A stretch of DNA of 64,000 nt from Streptomyces sp. RPT161 (GCF_027533845.1 NZ_JAPZVN010000002.1:682001-746000); one strand, 5' to 3'; shown: positions 8,287 to 16,625, counted from the first letter of the stretch. Program-made: numbers and translations. Notes: generated by a model not told the origin, from the sequence alone.

Positions 8287-9183
8287 ATGGATCACCACGC
8301 CGAGCTGAGCGAGTTCCTGCGCTCCCGCCGCGCCCGTCTCACCCCGCAGGAGGCGGGGGTGCCGACCGACGGCGGCCCGCGCCGCGTGCCGGGGCTGCGG
8401 CGCGAGGAACTGGCCCGGCTGGCCGGGGTGAGCGCCGACTACTACACGCGGCTGGAGCAGGGGCGCACCTCCAACTGCTCCGACGCGGTGCTGGACGCGG
8501 TCGCCCGGGCGCTGCGGCTGAGCGACACCGAGCGGGTCTACCTCTTCGAGCTGGCCCGCCCCAAGCGCACCCGCCGTCGCCCGGTGGTCCGCCCGCAGCG
8601 GGTACGCCCCGGGCTGCACCGGATGCTGGAGACCCTGGACGGGCATGCTCCGGCGTTCGTCCTCGGCCGCCAGATGGACGTACTGGCAGCCAACCGGCTG
8701 GCCCGCGCACTGATCACGGACTTCGACGCGCTGCCGCAGCGGCAGCGGAACATGGCCCGGCACATGTTCCTCGACGAGTCCGCGCGCGAGCTGTACGTCG
8801 ACTGGGAGATCTGCGCGGCCGAGACCGTGGGCGCCCTGCGGCTGCTCGCCGCACGCCACCCCGACGACCCCCGGCTGACCGACCTGGTCGGTGAACTGAG
8901 CATCAAGAGTTCGCACTTCCGCACCTGGTGGGCAGACCACAACGTGCGGGAACGCACCCACGGCACCAAGCGCTACCACCATCCGGTCGTCGGCGACCTC
9001 ACCGTCGCCTACGAGACCGTGACCTTCCCCGGGGACGCCGACCAGACGATGTGCGTGTACACCGTCGAACCCGGCTCCTCCTCGGAAACCGCCCTGCGGC
9101 TGCTCGCCAACTGGACGACGGGCAACACACCGCAGGCCACACCATCCACGGCATCCGCCACCCAAGGAGAACCCTCCCGATGA
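8287..9183 (+). CDS. XRE-family regulator with MmyB-like ligand-binding domain
   Basis: A 298-aa regulator. The N-terminal helix-turn-helix covers about residues 5-75 ([15 protein letters not shown], then [20 protein letters not shown] and YTRLEQGR). The remainder matches the MmyB-type PAS-like sensor domain, with [34 protein letters not shown] and [23 protein letters not shown]. Such proteins usually sit beside one oxidoreductase gene and control it. Here the stop overlaps the start of an alcohol dehydrogenase (ATGA), so the two form a coupled operon. The ligand is unknown. Confidence 0.92.
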   Translation: MDHHAELSEFLRSRRARLTPQEAGVPTDGGPRRVPGLRREELARLAGVSADYYTRLEQGRTSNCSDAVLDAVARALRLSDTERVYLFELARPKRTRRRPVVRPQRVRPGLHRMLETLDGHAPAFVLGRQMDVLAANRLARALITDFDALPQRQRNMARHMFLDESARELYVDWEICAAETVGALRLLAARHPDDPRLTDLVGELSIKSSHFRTWWADHNVRERTHGTKRYHHPVVGDLTVAYETVTFPGDADQTMCVYTVEPGSSSETALRLLANWTTGNTPQATPSTASATQGEPSR

Positions 9184-10232
9184 CGACCACCGTCACCGCC
9201 TACGCCGCCCCCGCCGCCAAGGCGCCGCTGGAGCGCACCACGATCCCGCGCCGTGCGGTGGGCGAGCACGACGTCCTGATCGAGATCAAGTACGCCGGCA
9301 TCTGCCACTCCGACATCCACCAGGCCCGCGACGAGTGGGGCGGTGCCGCCTTCCCGATGGTGCCCGGCCATGAGATCGCCGGAATCGTCGCCGAGGTCGG
9401 CTCCGGTGTCACCAAGTACGCCGTGGGCGACCGGGTCGGCGTCGGCTGCATGGTCGACTCGTGCCGCGAGTGCGACAACTGCCGTGCCGGAGAGGAGCAG
9501 TACTGCACCGGCGGCGGCATGGTCGGCACGTACAACGCGACCGGCCGGGACGGCGAGCCGACCTACGGCGGCTACAGCACCCACATCGTGGTCGACGAGG
9601 CGTACGTACTCGGCATCCCCGACGGCATCGAGCTGGACGCTGCCGCCCCGCTGCTGTGCGCGGGCATCACCGTCTACTCGCCGCTGCGGCACTGGAACGC
9701 CGGTCCCGGCAAGAAGGTCGCCGTCGTCGGCATGGGCGGCCTCGGCCACATGGCAGTCAAGATCGCGCACGCGATGGGCGCCGAGGTCACCGTGCTCAGC
9801 CAGTCGCTGCGCAAGAAGGACGACGGCCTGAAGCTGGGCGCCGACCACTTCCACGCCACCAGCGACCCCGCCACCTTCCTGGAGCTGGCCGGCAGCTTCG
9901 ACCTGATCGTCAACACCGTCTCGGCCAACCTCGATGTGGACGCCTTCCTGGGGCTGCTGAACCTGGACGGCGCCATGGTGAACGTCGGTGCCCCGGAGAA
10001 CCCCAGCTCGTTCAATGTCTTCTCGCTGCTCGCCATGCGGCGCACGCTCGCCGGTTCGATGATCGGCGGCATCAGGCAGACCCAGGAGATGCTGGACTTC
10101 TGCGCGCAGCACGGGCTGGGCGCGGAGATCGAGCTGATCGACGCCGACCAGATCAACGAGGCGTACGAGCGGGTGTTGGCCAGCGACGTCCGCTACCGGT
10201 TCGTGATCGACATCGCCTCGCTACGCGACTGA
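9180..10232 (+). CDS. zinc-dependent alcohol dehydrogenase (cinnamyl-alcohol/YahK type)
   Basis: A 350-aa medium-chain NAD(P)-dependent alcohol dehydrogenase. Catalytic zinc ligands are in [10 protein letters not shown] and [13 protein letters not shown]; the structural zinc cysteines are in [17 protein letters not shown]; the nucleotide fold is [17 protein letters not shown]. The family reduces aldehydes to alcohols, usually with NADPH. It starts inside the stop of the XRE gene and is its probable target. It lies between kdgD and the semialdehyde dehydrogenase but belongs to a different transcription unit, so a role in uronate use should not be assumed. Confidence 0.92.
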   Translation: MTTTVTAYAAPAAKAPLERTTIPRRAVGEHDVLIEIKYAGICHSDIHQARDEWGGAAFPMVPGHEIAGIVAEVGSGVTKYAVGDRVGVGCMVDSCRECDNCRAGEEQYCTGGGMVGTYNATGRDGEPTYGGYSTHIVVDEAYVLGIPDGIELDAAAPLLCAGITVYSPLRHWNAGPGKKVAVVGMGGLGHMAVKIAHAMGAEVTVLSQSLRKKDDGLKLGADHFHATSDPATFLELAGSFDLIVNTVSANLDVDAFLGLLNLDGAMVNVGAPENPSSFNVFSLLAMRRTLAGSMIGGIRQTQEMLDFCAQHGLGAEIELIDADQINEAYERVLASDVRYRFVIDIASLRD

Positions 10233-10247
10233 GGACACCTAACGTCC

Positions 10248-10281
10248 GCTGGGGGCAAGCCCGTTGGGGCTTGCCTCCAGC
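10248..10281. terminator. bidirectional terminator, alcohol dehydrogenase/methyltransferase
   Basis: A near-perfect stem GCTGGGGGCAAGCCC / GGGGCTTGCCTCCAGC with a 3-nt loop, between convergent genes. It can stop transcription from both sides. Confidence 0.8.
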
Positions 10282-10284
10282 GCG

Positions 10285-11058
10285 CTACGGCTGCCGTACG
10301 CAGCGGACGGTCAGTGTCACCATCGGCAGGTCGAACTCGCCGGAGGCGGTCTCCGGGCGGGATGCCAGATAGCCGCGGATCCGGCCGAGCAGGGCCTCGC
10401 GCTCGTCGGCGGGGATGACCAGGGTGTGCGAGTGGGTGCCGATGGTGGCGGTCAGGGAGTCGGCGGTGCGCCGCTGGGCGTGCGGGAACTCCGCCAGTTC
10501 CCATGCGCCGAACGCCGGATGCGCGGGCAGCCGCCGCTGGTCGTACCGCCGGGTGCTGGACGCCTCACCGCGAGCCACCTCCTGTAGCCCCTCGATCCAC
10601 TCCACCCGGTCGTCGTCGCGGTTCCAGAGCGCGGCCAGCACCCCGCCGGGGCGCAGCACCCGGCCGATCTCCGGCAGCGCCCGGTCGTGGTCGAACCAGT
10701 GGAACGCCTGTCCGACCAGTACCGCGTCGAACGAAGCGTCCGGCACCGGTATGGCCTCCGCCGAGCCCTCCCGCGCGTCCACCCGCGGCATCCGGCGCCG
10801 CAGCTCCGCGAGCATCCCGGCGTCCGGCTCCACCGCCGTCACCTGGAAGCCGCAGCGGAGCAGCACCTCGGTCAACTTGCCGGTACCGGCGCCGAGATCG
10901 AGCACCCTCGGAGTCGAGGGGTCGGCCACCGGCTCGACCGCCCAACGCACCGCGGCCACCGGATAGTCCGGCCGGTGCTCCGCGTAGGCGCCGGCGTGCC
11001 CACCGAACGAACTGGCCCGCCGGGCGCGCAGGTTCTGGTTGTGAACGTCTTCAGTCAT
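10285..11058 (-). CDS. class I SAM-dependent methyltransferase
   Basis: A 257-aa methyltransferase of the UbiE/Methyltransf_11 type. The SAM-binding motif I is VLDLGAGTGKLTEVLL (about residues 51-66), followed by VTAVEPDAGMLAELR (motif Post-I), AIPVPDASFDAVLVGQAFHWFD (motif II region) and EIGRVLRPGGVLAALWNRDD (motif III). The substrate is unknown. The ATG is preceded 6 nt upstream on its own strand by TAGAGT (11065-11070), without a ribosome site, so the gene is probably leaderless. Confidence 0.9.
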   Translation of the reverse strand: MTEDVHNQNLRARRASSFGGHAGAYAEHRPDYPVAAVRWAVEPVADPSTPRVLDLGAGTGKLTEVLLRCGFQVTAVEPDAGMLAELRRRMPRVDAREGSAEAIPVPDASFDAVLVGQAFHWFDHDRALPEIGRVLRPGGVLAALWNRDDDRVEWIEGLQEVARGEASSTRRYDQRRLPAHPAFGAWELAEFPHAQRRTADSLTATIGTHSHTLVIPADEREALLGRIRGYLASRPETASGEFDLPMVTLTVRCVRQP

Positions 11059-11098
11059 GGCACGACTCTAGGATCGACGGCCGGTGCCGTCCGCTCGG

Positions 11099-11869
11099 TT
11101 ACAGCCGTCGCGTGGCCAGCGTCAGGCGGTCACGGGCGTCGAACAGGGCGTCCTTGATCATCTGCTCGTGGGCCGGGGTGAGCCGGGCCACCGGTACCGA
11201 GCAGCTGATCGCGTCGCGGGCGGGTGTGCGGTAGGGGATCGCCACGCCGAAGCAGCGCAGACCCAGGGTGTTCTCCTCGCGGTCCACCGCGTAGCCCTGC
11301 TCGCGGATCGTGCGCAGTTCCTCGATCAGCCGCTCGCGGTCGGTGATGGTGTGCTCGGTCAGCGGGTCCAGGGTCTCCGGCAGCATCTTGCGCACCTGCT
11401 CGTCGGCGTACGTGGCGAGCAGCGCCTTGCCCAACGACGTGCTGTGCGCGGGCAGTCGGCGGCCGACGCGGGTGAACGGCCGCAGATAGTGCTGGGACTG
11501 ACGGGTCGCCAGGTACACGACGTTGGTGCCGTCGAGCCGGGCGAGGTGGATGGTCTCGGTGGTCTCGTCGGAGAGTCGGTCGAGGGTGGGGCGGGCGGCG
11601 GCCACCACCTCGTCGCCGTCGATGTAGGAGGTGCCGACCAGCAGCGCGCGCACCCCGATGCCGTAGCGGGTGCCGGTGGCGTCCGTCTCGATCCAGCCGA
11701 GGTCCACCAGGGTGCGCAGCAGCATGTAGAGGCTGGACTTGGGGTACCCGACGGCTTCCTGCACGGCGGCGAGGCTGTGCATACCGGGGCGCCCCGCGAA
11801 GAACTCCAGCAGCTCCACCGTGCGGACCGCCGACTTGACCTGGGACCCGCCGCCCTCGCCCGTAGTCAT
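11099..11869 (-). CDS. IclR-family regulator, probable controller of the semialdehyde dehydrogenase
   Basis: A 256-aa IclR protein. The winged helix-turn-helix lies at about residues 12-75 (VKSAVRTVELLEFFA, SLAAVQEAVGYPKSSLYMLL, LGWIETDATGTRYGIG), followed by the ligand-binding domain (RPTLDRLSDETTETIHLARL, AHSTSLGKALLA, GLRCFGVAIPYR). IclR proteins often control sugar-acid degradation. This one is transcribed away from the alpha-ketoglutaric semialdehyde dehydrogenase gene, with a TGTTC/GAACA inverted repeat between them, so that gene is the most likely target and a sugar-acid intermediate the likely ligand (inference). Confidence 0.93.
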   Translation of the reverse strand: MTTGEGGGSQVKSAVRTVELLEFFAGRPGMHSLAAVQEAVGYPKSSLYMLLRTLVDLGWIETDATGTRYGIGVRALLVGTSYIDGDEVVAAARPTLDRLSDETTETIHLARLDGTNVVYLATRQSQHYLRPFTRVGRRLPAHSTSLGKALLATYADEQVRKMLPETLDPLTEHTITDRERLIEELRTIREQGYAVDREENTLGLRCFGVAIPYRTPARDAISCSVPVARLTPAHEQMIKDALFDARDRLTLATRRL

Positions 11870-11939
11870 GATCCGAACCCCTCTTGTCCGAGTGGGGCGC
11901 CGCCAGTACGCTCCCCACAGGATTCACAAACGAAGACAG

Positions 11940-11957
11940 TGTTCAGCATACCGAACA
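11940..11957 (+). promoter_or_regulatory. candidate IclR operator
   Basis: An 18-bp inverted repeat, TGTTC (11940-11944) and GAACA (11953-11957) separated by 8 bp, sits in the 125-bp gap between the IclR gene and the dehydrogenase. It is 38 bp before the GTG start at 11995, a position suited to repression of the dehydrogenase. Confidence 0.45.
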
Positions 11958-11994
11958 GACGATGATCCGGTTGAGGGAGCCCTGGAGGTTCACG

Positions 11995-13590
11995 GTGGCA
12001 GTACCGGTGGCCGTACCAGTCTGGAGCGTCGACCCCCGCACTGGGAAGCAGCGGGAACAGGTGACCGTGGAAGCCACCGCCGACCAGGTAGACAAGGCGG
12101 TACGGGCAGCGGCCGACGCCGTGCCCGCGCTCGCCCACCGCCCGGCCCGCGCCGCCCTGCTGCGCGCCGCGGCCGATCTGCTGACCGCCGAGCGGGACCG
12201 GGTGGTCGCCACCGCCGACGCCGAGACCGCGCTCGGACCGGCCCGCCTGGGCGGTGAACTCGCCCGTACCGCCTACCAGTTGCGGGCCTTCGCGGACGTG
12301 GTGGACGAGGGCGCCTTCCTGGACGTGATCATCGACCACGCGCATCCGTCGCCCGCCACCGCTCCTCCAGCGAACGCCGCGCGCACCCCGCTGGCTCCCG
12401 ACGCCCTCCCGGCGCCCCGGCCGGACCTGCGCCGCTACAAGGTGCCGCTCGGAGTGGTCGCCGTCTACGCGGCCAGCAACTTCCCGCTGGCCTTCTCCGT
12501 CCCCGGCGGGGACACCGCCAGCGCCCTGGCCGCCGGATGCCCGGTCGTGGTCAAGGCGCACCCCGGCCATCCGGCCACCTCCGAACTGTGTGCCGCGATC
12601 CTGCGCCGGGCCGCCGCCGAGACCGGGCTGCCCGAGGACACCGTCGGCCTGCTGCACGGCTTCCAGGCCGGGGTCGACCTCATCGAGCACCCGCTGGTCA
12701 GCGCCGCCGGGTTCACCGGCTCCATCCCCGGCGGCCGCGCCCTGTACGACGCGGCGGCCGCCCGGCCCCGGCCGATCCCGTTCCACGGCGAACTCGGCAG
12801 CCTCAACCCGGTGTTGGTCACCGCCGCCGCTGCCGCCGAGCGCGCCGAGGCGATCGGCGGCGGGCTCGCCGCCTCCTTCACCCTGGGCGTCGGCCAGTTC
12901 TGCACCAAGCCGGGACTCGTCCTCATCCCCGCCGGTTCGGACGGTGACCGCCTGGTCGCCGCGCTCACCCGGGCCGCCTCCGAGGCACCGCCCGGCGTAC
13001 TGCTGGACGAAAGGATGCGCCGGCACTTCCTCGCCGGTGTACGGGACCGCGCCCGGCTGCCTGATGTCACCGTGCCGGTGGAGCCCGGCGCGGACGGCGA
13101 GTCGGCGGTACGGCCGGGCTTCCTGACCGTACCCGCGTTCCGGCTCACCCAGGACGGCCCGCACGAACTGCTGACACAGGAGTGCTTCGGGCCGGTCACC
13201 GTGATCGCCCGCTACGAGAACGACGCCGAGGCCGAGGCCGTGCTGGCCCGGCTGCCCGGCAACCTCACCGCCACCGTCCACCTGTCCACCGCGGAGGCCG
13301 CCGGAGAACAAGGGACGGCCGCCGAGCTGATCGCGGGGCTCACCCGGCTCGCCGGACGCGTGCTGGTCAACGGCTGGCCGACCGGGGTCGCCGTCGCGCC
13401 CGCGCAGCACCACGGCGGGCCCTACCCGGCCACCACCTCGCAGTCAACCTCCGTCGGCGGCACGGCGGTTGAGCGCTGGCTGCGCCCGGTCGCCTACCAG
13501 GACACCCCGCCCGCGCTGCTGCCGCCGGAGCTGCGGGACGGCAATCCCCTGGGGCTGCCGCGACGCGTCGACGGTCAGCGCTACCCATGA
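11995..13590 (+). CDS. alpha-ketoglutaric semialdehyde dehydrogenase
   Basis: A 531-aa NAD(P)-dependent aldehyde dehydrogenase of the 2,5-dioxovalerate dehydrogenase branch. It has the nucleotide-binding segment VVAVYAASNFPLAFS, FTGSIPGGRAL, the catalytic glutamate in FHGELGSLNPV and the catalytic cysteine in LGVGQFCTKPG. This branch typically has the EVGSLNP/GELGSLNP wording and a long C-terminus, as here. It converts alpha-ketoglutaric semialdehyde, the KdgD product, to alpha-ketoglutarate. The GTG at 11995 is chosen because GGAGG lies 6 nt upstream and homologues start near VWSVDPRTGK. Confidence 0.9.
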   Translation: MAVPVAVPVWSVDPRTGKQREQVTVEATADQVDKAVRAAADAVPALAHRPARAALLRAAADLLTAERDRVVATADAETALGPARLGGELARTAYQLRAFADVVDEGAFLDVIIDHAHPSPATAPPANAARTPLAPDALPAPRPDLRRYKVPLGVVAVYAASNFPLAFSVPGGDTASALAAGCPVVVKAHPGHPATSELCAAILRRAAAETGLPEDTVGLLHGFQAGVDLIEHPLVSAAGFTGSIPGGRALYDAAAARPRPIPFHGELGSLNPVLVTAAAAAERAEAIGGGLAASFTLGVGQFCTKPGLVLIPAGSDGDRLVAALTRAASEAPPGVLLDERMRRHFLAGVRDRARLPDVTVPVEPGADGESAVRPGFLTVPAFRLTQDGPHELLTQECFGPVTVIARYENDAEAEAVLARLPGNLTATVHLSTAEAAGEQGTAAELIAGLTRLAGRVLVNGWPTGVAVAPAQHHGGPYPATTSQSTSVGGTAVERWLRPVAYQDTPPALLPPELRDGNPLGLPRRVDGQRYP

Positions 13591-13668
13591 GTCCGCTGTG
13601 CGCTGTGGCATCCTGGGCGCCGCTCGGGCTCGTACCGCAAACAGCCGCACAGAAAGAGACCGCCTGCC

Positions 13669-14367
13669 GTGTCTCACCGCACGAACCGCACGAACCGCAC
13701 GAACCACCGCACCGCGCTCCGCGGCGCCACCATCGCGCTCACCGCCGCCCTGGGTCTCACGCTCGCCGCGTGCGGCTCCGGCGGCAGCGCCTCCGGCAAG
13801 ACCGCCGCCAGTGCCGCGGCCGCCGCGCCCAAGGGCACCGACCGGGCCGGTGTCCCGGCCACCCCCCGCACCACCGCGCAGGGCCGCACCACGCTGCCGC
13901 CGTGGGACGCGCCCAGTGACGCCAGCGCCCGCGCCAAGGCCGCCCAGCTGCCGATGCTGGGCGCCGAGGGCCAGGTGATGCACATCCACACCCACCTGGA
14001 CATCCTCGTCAACGGGCAGCCGGTGACCGTTCCCGCGTTCATCGGCATCGACGTGAAGCAGCAGCGGATCAGCCCGCTGCACACCCACACCCCGGACGGC
14101 GTGATCCATATCGAGTCGCCGGTGAAGGCCGACTTCACCCTCGGCCAGTTCATGACCGAATGGAACGTCGCGCTCGGCGCCGACCAGCTCGGGGGACTGA
14201 AGGCGGGCGGCGGCAAGCAGCTGCGCGCCTACGTCAACGGAAAGCAGATCAAGGGCGATCCCGCCGCGATCGTGCTCAGGGCACACGACGAGATCGCCCT
14301 TGTCTACGGTCCGGCGGGCGAGCAGGTGAAGGTCCCCAACAGCTTCAACTGGCCCGCCGGAGAATGA
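13669..14367 (+). CDS. lipoprotein with His-rich putative metal-binding motif
   Basis: A 232-aa exported lipoprotein. The signal peptide is long and repetitive (Asn-Arg-Thr repeats), then hydrophobic, ending in the lipobox LTLAAC; the linker is Ala/Gly/Ser-rich. The mature part carries HIHTHLDILVNGQ and, about 35 residues later, PLHTHTPDGVIHIESP, giving seven closely spaced histidines in a likely beta-sheet domain. Such spacing suggests metal binding, but no function is known to me. The GTG start has weak support; the reading frame is clear. It may be transcribed alone; its 3' side meets a fragment of an ectD gene on the other strand. Confidence 0.85.
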   Translation: MSHRTNRTNRTNHRTALRGATIALTAALGLTLAACGSGGSASGKTAASAAAAAPKGTDRAGVPATPRTTAQGRTTLPPWDAPSDASARAKAAQLPMLGAEGQVMHIHTHLDILVNGQPVTVPAFIGIDVKQQRISPLHTHTPDGVIHIESPVKADFTLGQFMTEWNVALGADQLGGLKAGGGKQLRAYVNGKQIKGDPAAIVLRAHDEIALVYGPAGEQVKVPNSFNWPAGE

Positions 14368-14370
14368 GGT

Positions 14371-14474
14371 TCACCGCGCCGGCGTACTGCTCTCCACCAC
14401 AACGAACGTGGCCCGCGCCCCGATGAACTCGGGGCGCGGCGCCGGTGCGGCGAACGGTTCGACCGCCGAGTGAT
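14371..14474 (-). pseudogene. C-terminal fragment of a second ectD gene
   Basis: On the minus strand the frame reads AVEPFAAPAPRPEFIGAR before diverging and stopping at 14371. The true ectD (17114-18001) ends AVEPFAAPAPRPAFVGARDF. At DNA level 14412-14468 matches 17134-17190 at 53 of 57 positions in the same orientation. No other part of ectD is present here. Reading the fragment as a coding relic is supported by the conserved frame. The same bases can also fold (CGCGCCCCGA/TCGGGGCGCG) and may serve as a terminator for the lipoprotein gene. Confidence 0.75.
14412..14468 (+). repeat. direct repeat copy 1 (ectD tail)
   Basis: This 57-bp segment is 53/57 identical, in direct orientation, to 17134-17190 inside the true ectD. 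With that copy it brackets about 2.7 kb holding VOC, STAS, winged-helix and decayed mobile-element sequences. Confidence 0.85.
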
Positions 14475-14612
14475 TGGTCATCGGCGTCGGGGGCCGGCAA
14501 GCCTGCATGTTAATGTGTCACGTCTTCGCCTGGGGCACCAGCGGGGCGGCTACGCCACTCCCGAACGCGCGATGGCCAGAGCGGAGCCCCGAGCGCTCCC
14601 CGGACATGCACG

Positions 14613-15020
14613 TCACGGCGATAGGCCGTCGGTCCGGTTCGGCTGGATCAAGTCCCAGCGGTTCCCGTACAGATCACGGAAGACGGCAACGGTGCCATAG
14701 GGCTCGCGTCGGGGCGCTTCTTCGAACGAGACCCCGGCGGCCCGCATACGCTCGTAGTCGCGCTCGAACGCGTCAGTGTTCAGGAACCAGCCGACCCGCC
14801 CGCCGGTCTGGTCCCCGACACGTGCCTCCTGCTCACCGGTCACGGCCCTGGCCAGCAGCACAGCTGCCTCCCGCGCACCCGAGGGGGCGACCACCACCCA
14901 CCGCTTTCCCTCCTCGATTGGGGTGTCTTCCAGGAGCTCGAACCCGAGGACGTCCCGATAGAAAGCGATGGCCTCGTCATAGTCACGCACGACAACGGTC
15001 ACCAGCCCGAGACAAGTCAT
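14613..15020 (-). CDS. VOC/glyoxalase-fold protein
   Basis: A 135-aa vicinal-oxygen-chelate protein with paired beta-alpha-beta modules: VTVVVRDYDEAIAFYRDVLGFEL at the N-terminus and VGWFLNTDAFERDYERMRAAGVSFEEAP with VAVFRDLYGNRWDLIQP at the end. This pattern is shared by glyoxalase I-like enzymes, bleomycin-type resistance proteins and extradiol dioxygenases; the substrate is not predictable. The ATG at 15020 is chosen because the fold begins right there (MTCLGLVTVVV) and longer starts add a non-homologous stretch. It is an isolated gene in the accessory segment. Confidence 0.88.
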   Translation of the reverse strand: MTCLGLVTVVVRDYDEAIAFYRDVLGFELLEDTPIEEGKRWVVVAPSGAREAAVLLARAVTGEQEARVGDQTGGRVGWFLNTDAFERDYERMRAAGVSFEEAPRREPYGTVAVFRDLYGNRWDLIQPNRTDGLSP

Positions 15021-15123
15021 CGGGCGATCTTGCCGGAAGGCGGCCAGCCGCACCACCTCGACCCGGTGAAATTTCCCGGTCACGGCACTATGGCTATGCG
15101 GCGAGGAGACGCTCGCGGGACCA

Positions 15124-15504
15124 TCAGTCGCGTTCCAGGGCCGCGAGGGCGGTCTCGACGCTGGGGTGCACCGGGAAGATCTGGTCGGCCCCGGTTATCT
15201 CCAGCAGGCGCGCCACCCGGTCCGTCAACGCGGCGAGGTGGACGGGAACGCCGCGGCCCTGGGCGTCGAGACGCAGGCGCAGCAGGGCGTTGAGGCCCGT
15301 GGAGTCGCAGAAGTCGAGCCGCGACAGGTCGAGGACGAGCGCGGAGGCGTTCTCCGTCGGCGCCTCCTCGAAAACGCCGGCGCCTTCCATGTCGAGTTCG
15401 CCCGCCAAGCGCAGGACGAGGACCTGGCCGTTGCGGGCGGTGGTGAGGATGGCCCTGGGGCCGAGGGAGGAGGCGTCGGTGTGTGAGGGGCCGGTCGGCG
15501 CCAC
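15124..15504 (-). CDS. STAS-domain anti-sigma factor antagonist
   Basis: A 126-aa single STAS domain of the SpoIIAA/BldG/RsbV type. Visible are the strand VLVLRLAGELDMEGAGVFEEA and the phosphorylation loop LSRLDFCDSTGLNALLRLRL, in which the DST serine is the usual target of an anti-sigma kinase. Such proteins release a sigma factor by binding its anti-sigma factor. No sigma or kinase gene is adjacent, although a decayed histidine-kinase scrap lies at 16820-16945. The GTG start lies 3 nt after the stop of the upstream gene, with AAGGA as ribosome site, so both are one operon. Confidence 0.92.
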   Translation of the reverse strand: MAPTGPSHTDASSLGPRAILTTARNGQVLVLRLAGELDMEGAGVFEEAPTENASALVLDLSRLDFCDSTGLNALLRLRLDAQGRGVPVHLAALTDRVARLLEITGADQIFPVHPSVETALAALERD

Positions 15505-15507
15505 TGC

Positions 15508-15981
15508 TCAGTCCTTTCGCTCGTCGTGAGGATCGCGCTGGGGGGTGGCGGCGAGCTCCGGCGAGGCAGACGCATGGGCCAGTAGCGCGGCGGCCCGTTC
15601 AAGCACGGTCCAAAGCTCTTCCGCATGGGCACGGGAGGAGGCCAATGCCAGGCGTCCGGGCTGGTCCACGGCCATGTCGAGGTACGCCTCGATACCGCGT
15701 ATGGCGTGGGCGACGCTGTGCCGAAGCGAGTAGCCACCAGTGGTGGGCGACAGCGCCCGGGGATCACCGATCCGCTCGGCGAGCACGGTAGTCAACTGGT
15801 CGAGGCCAGCCCTGGTGAGGCGTTCCACGAGTGCTTCCCATGAAGTGCGGGCACCGCCACGGGATGAGCGGTGCGGTCCAGGAGGGGCGACGGGTTCAGG
15901 TTCAGCAGCTGCGGCTTCATGATCTGGGACAGCGAACAACCTGTCAACAAATTCACGAATTACAGTTCGCCTATCGTCCAC
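15508..15981 (-). CDS. unknown protein in operon with the STAS gene
   Basis: A 157-aa protein I do not recognise. It is predicted mostly helical, with a low-complexity Ala/Glu/Pro stretch (about residues 20-40) and a helical C-terminal half containing SLRHSVAHAIRGIEAYLDMAVDQPGRLALASSRAHAEELWTVL (shown here only to mark the conserved-looking core). The GTG at 15981 is preferred because GAGG lies 8 nt upstream on its strand; an in-frame ATG at 15999 has no ribosome site. It is co-transcribed with the STAS protein and divergent from a winged-helix regulator, so it may be part of the same regulatory switch. Confidence 0.65.
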   Translation of the reverse strand: MDDRRTVIREFVDRLFAVPDHEAAAAEPEPVAPPGPHRSSRGGARTSWEALVERLTRAGLDQLTTVLAERIGDPRALSPTTGGYSLRHSVAHAIRGIEAYLDMAVDQPGRLALASSRAHAEELWTVLERAAALLAHASASPELAATPQRDPHDERKD

Positions 15982-15994
15982 GCGACATGCCTCT

Positions 15995-16007
15995 ACCATG
16001 GGGTGCC
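15995..16007 (+). promoter_or_regulatory. leaderless promoter of the winged-helix gene
   Basis: TACCAT (15995-16000) lies 7 nt before the ATG at 16008. It overlaps the start region of the divergent STAS operon, so the two transcription units would compete or be co-regulated. Confidence 0.4.
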
Positions 16008-16325
16008 ATGGAAGAGAGGCCCAGCTCACAAGGAACTTGGACGTTCCTGACCAATCACGCACGCGTGCTGGCTCAGATCGCCCGGGACCCCGGCACGCGG
16101 ATCCGCGACATCGCCGCGGCGTGCCTGCTCACCGAACGTGCCGTGCAGAAGATCATCACGGACCTGGAGGACGGCGGGTACCTCACGCACACCCGACGGG
16201 GCCGCACGAACCACTACCGGGTCATCCTGGGCACACGCCTGCGCCATCCCGCCGACGACGGCACCGTCGACGACCTTCTGGCGATCCTCGACCACAAGTC
16301 AGGGCCCGAGTCCGCCGCGGGCTAG
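16008..16325 (+). CDS. small winged-helix DNA-binding protein (ArsR/MarR-like)
   Basis: A 105-aa protein made almost entirely of one winged helix: WTFLTNHARVLAQIARDPGTR, then RDIAAACLLTERAVQKIITDLE and the wing GGYLTHTRRGRTNHYRV. Short proteins of this kind are common in Streptomyces, often in several copies per genome. It is divergent from the STAS operon and probably regulates itself and perhaps that operon. The C-terminal tail (about 25 residues) is too short for a typical effector domain. Confidence 0.85.
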   Translation: MEERPSSQGTWTFLTNHARVLAQIARDPGTRIRDIAAACLLTERAVQKIITDLEDGGYLTHTRRGRTNHYRVILGTRLRHPADDGTVDDLLAILDHKSGPESAAG

Positions 16326-16625
16326 GTGATTGAGTTCGATTGTCTTCAGTGGTCCTACGCGATCAACGAGCGCTTGTCCGGGGCTCCGGTGGTCCGGTTG
16401 CGCCACATGGCAGCCGCCAGGGCCAGGAGGCGTTGACCAGTGCGGGCAAGGACTCCGGCCAAGGTCTGGCACCGTGTTGTTCGATGCTGAACTGGCCGTT
16501 GAGGGTGTCGATGACGGCCTCGGCCCACTGCCGGACCCGGGTGATCTTGCCAAGTGTGCACGGAGCCGACCGGTAAAGGAATGCCCCGAACTCCCGCCTT
16601 GCGAAGCCTTTGTCGGCCAAGATCC
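16323..16625 (-). pseudogene. decayed IS982-like transposase, C-terminal remnant
   Basis: On the minus strand from about 16625 the reading ILADKGFARREFGAFL and WAEAVIDTLNGQFSIEQHGAR resembles the C-terminal part of IS982-type DDE transposases common in Streptomyces. The frame then shifts and continues as GVLARTGQRLLALAAAMW and RSLIA, where a TAG replaces the tyrosine codon of the usual RSLIAYDH ending. The N-terminal two thirds are missing. Frameshift, nonsense codon and truncation make it inactive. Family assignment is from memory of the C-terminal wording. Confidence 0.7.

Noticed and set aside
9180-10232. Assigning the alcohol dehydrogenase to uronate breakdown
   Set aside because: It is coupled to the XRE/MmyB regulator, a widespread independent pairing, and is not needed in the Udh-KdgD-KGSADH route.
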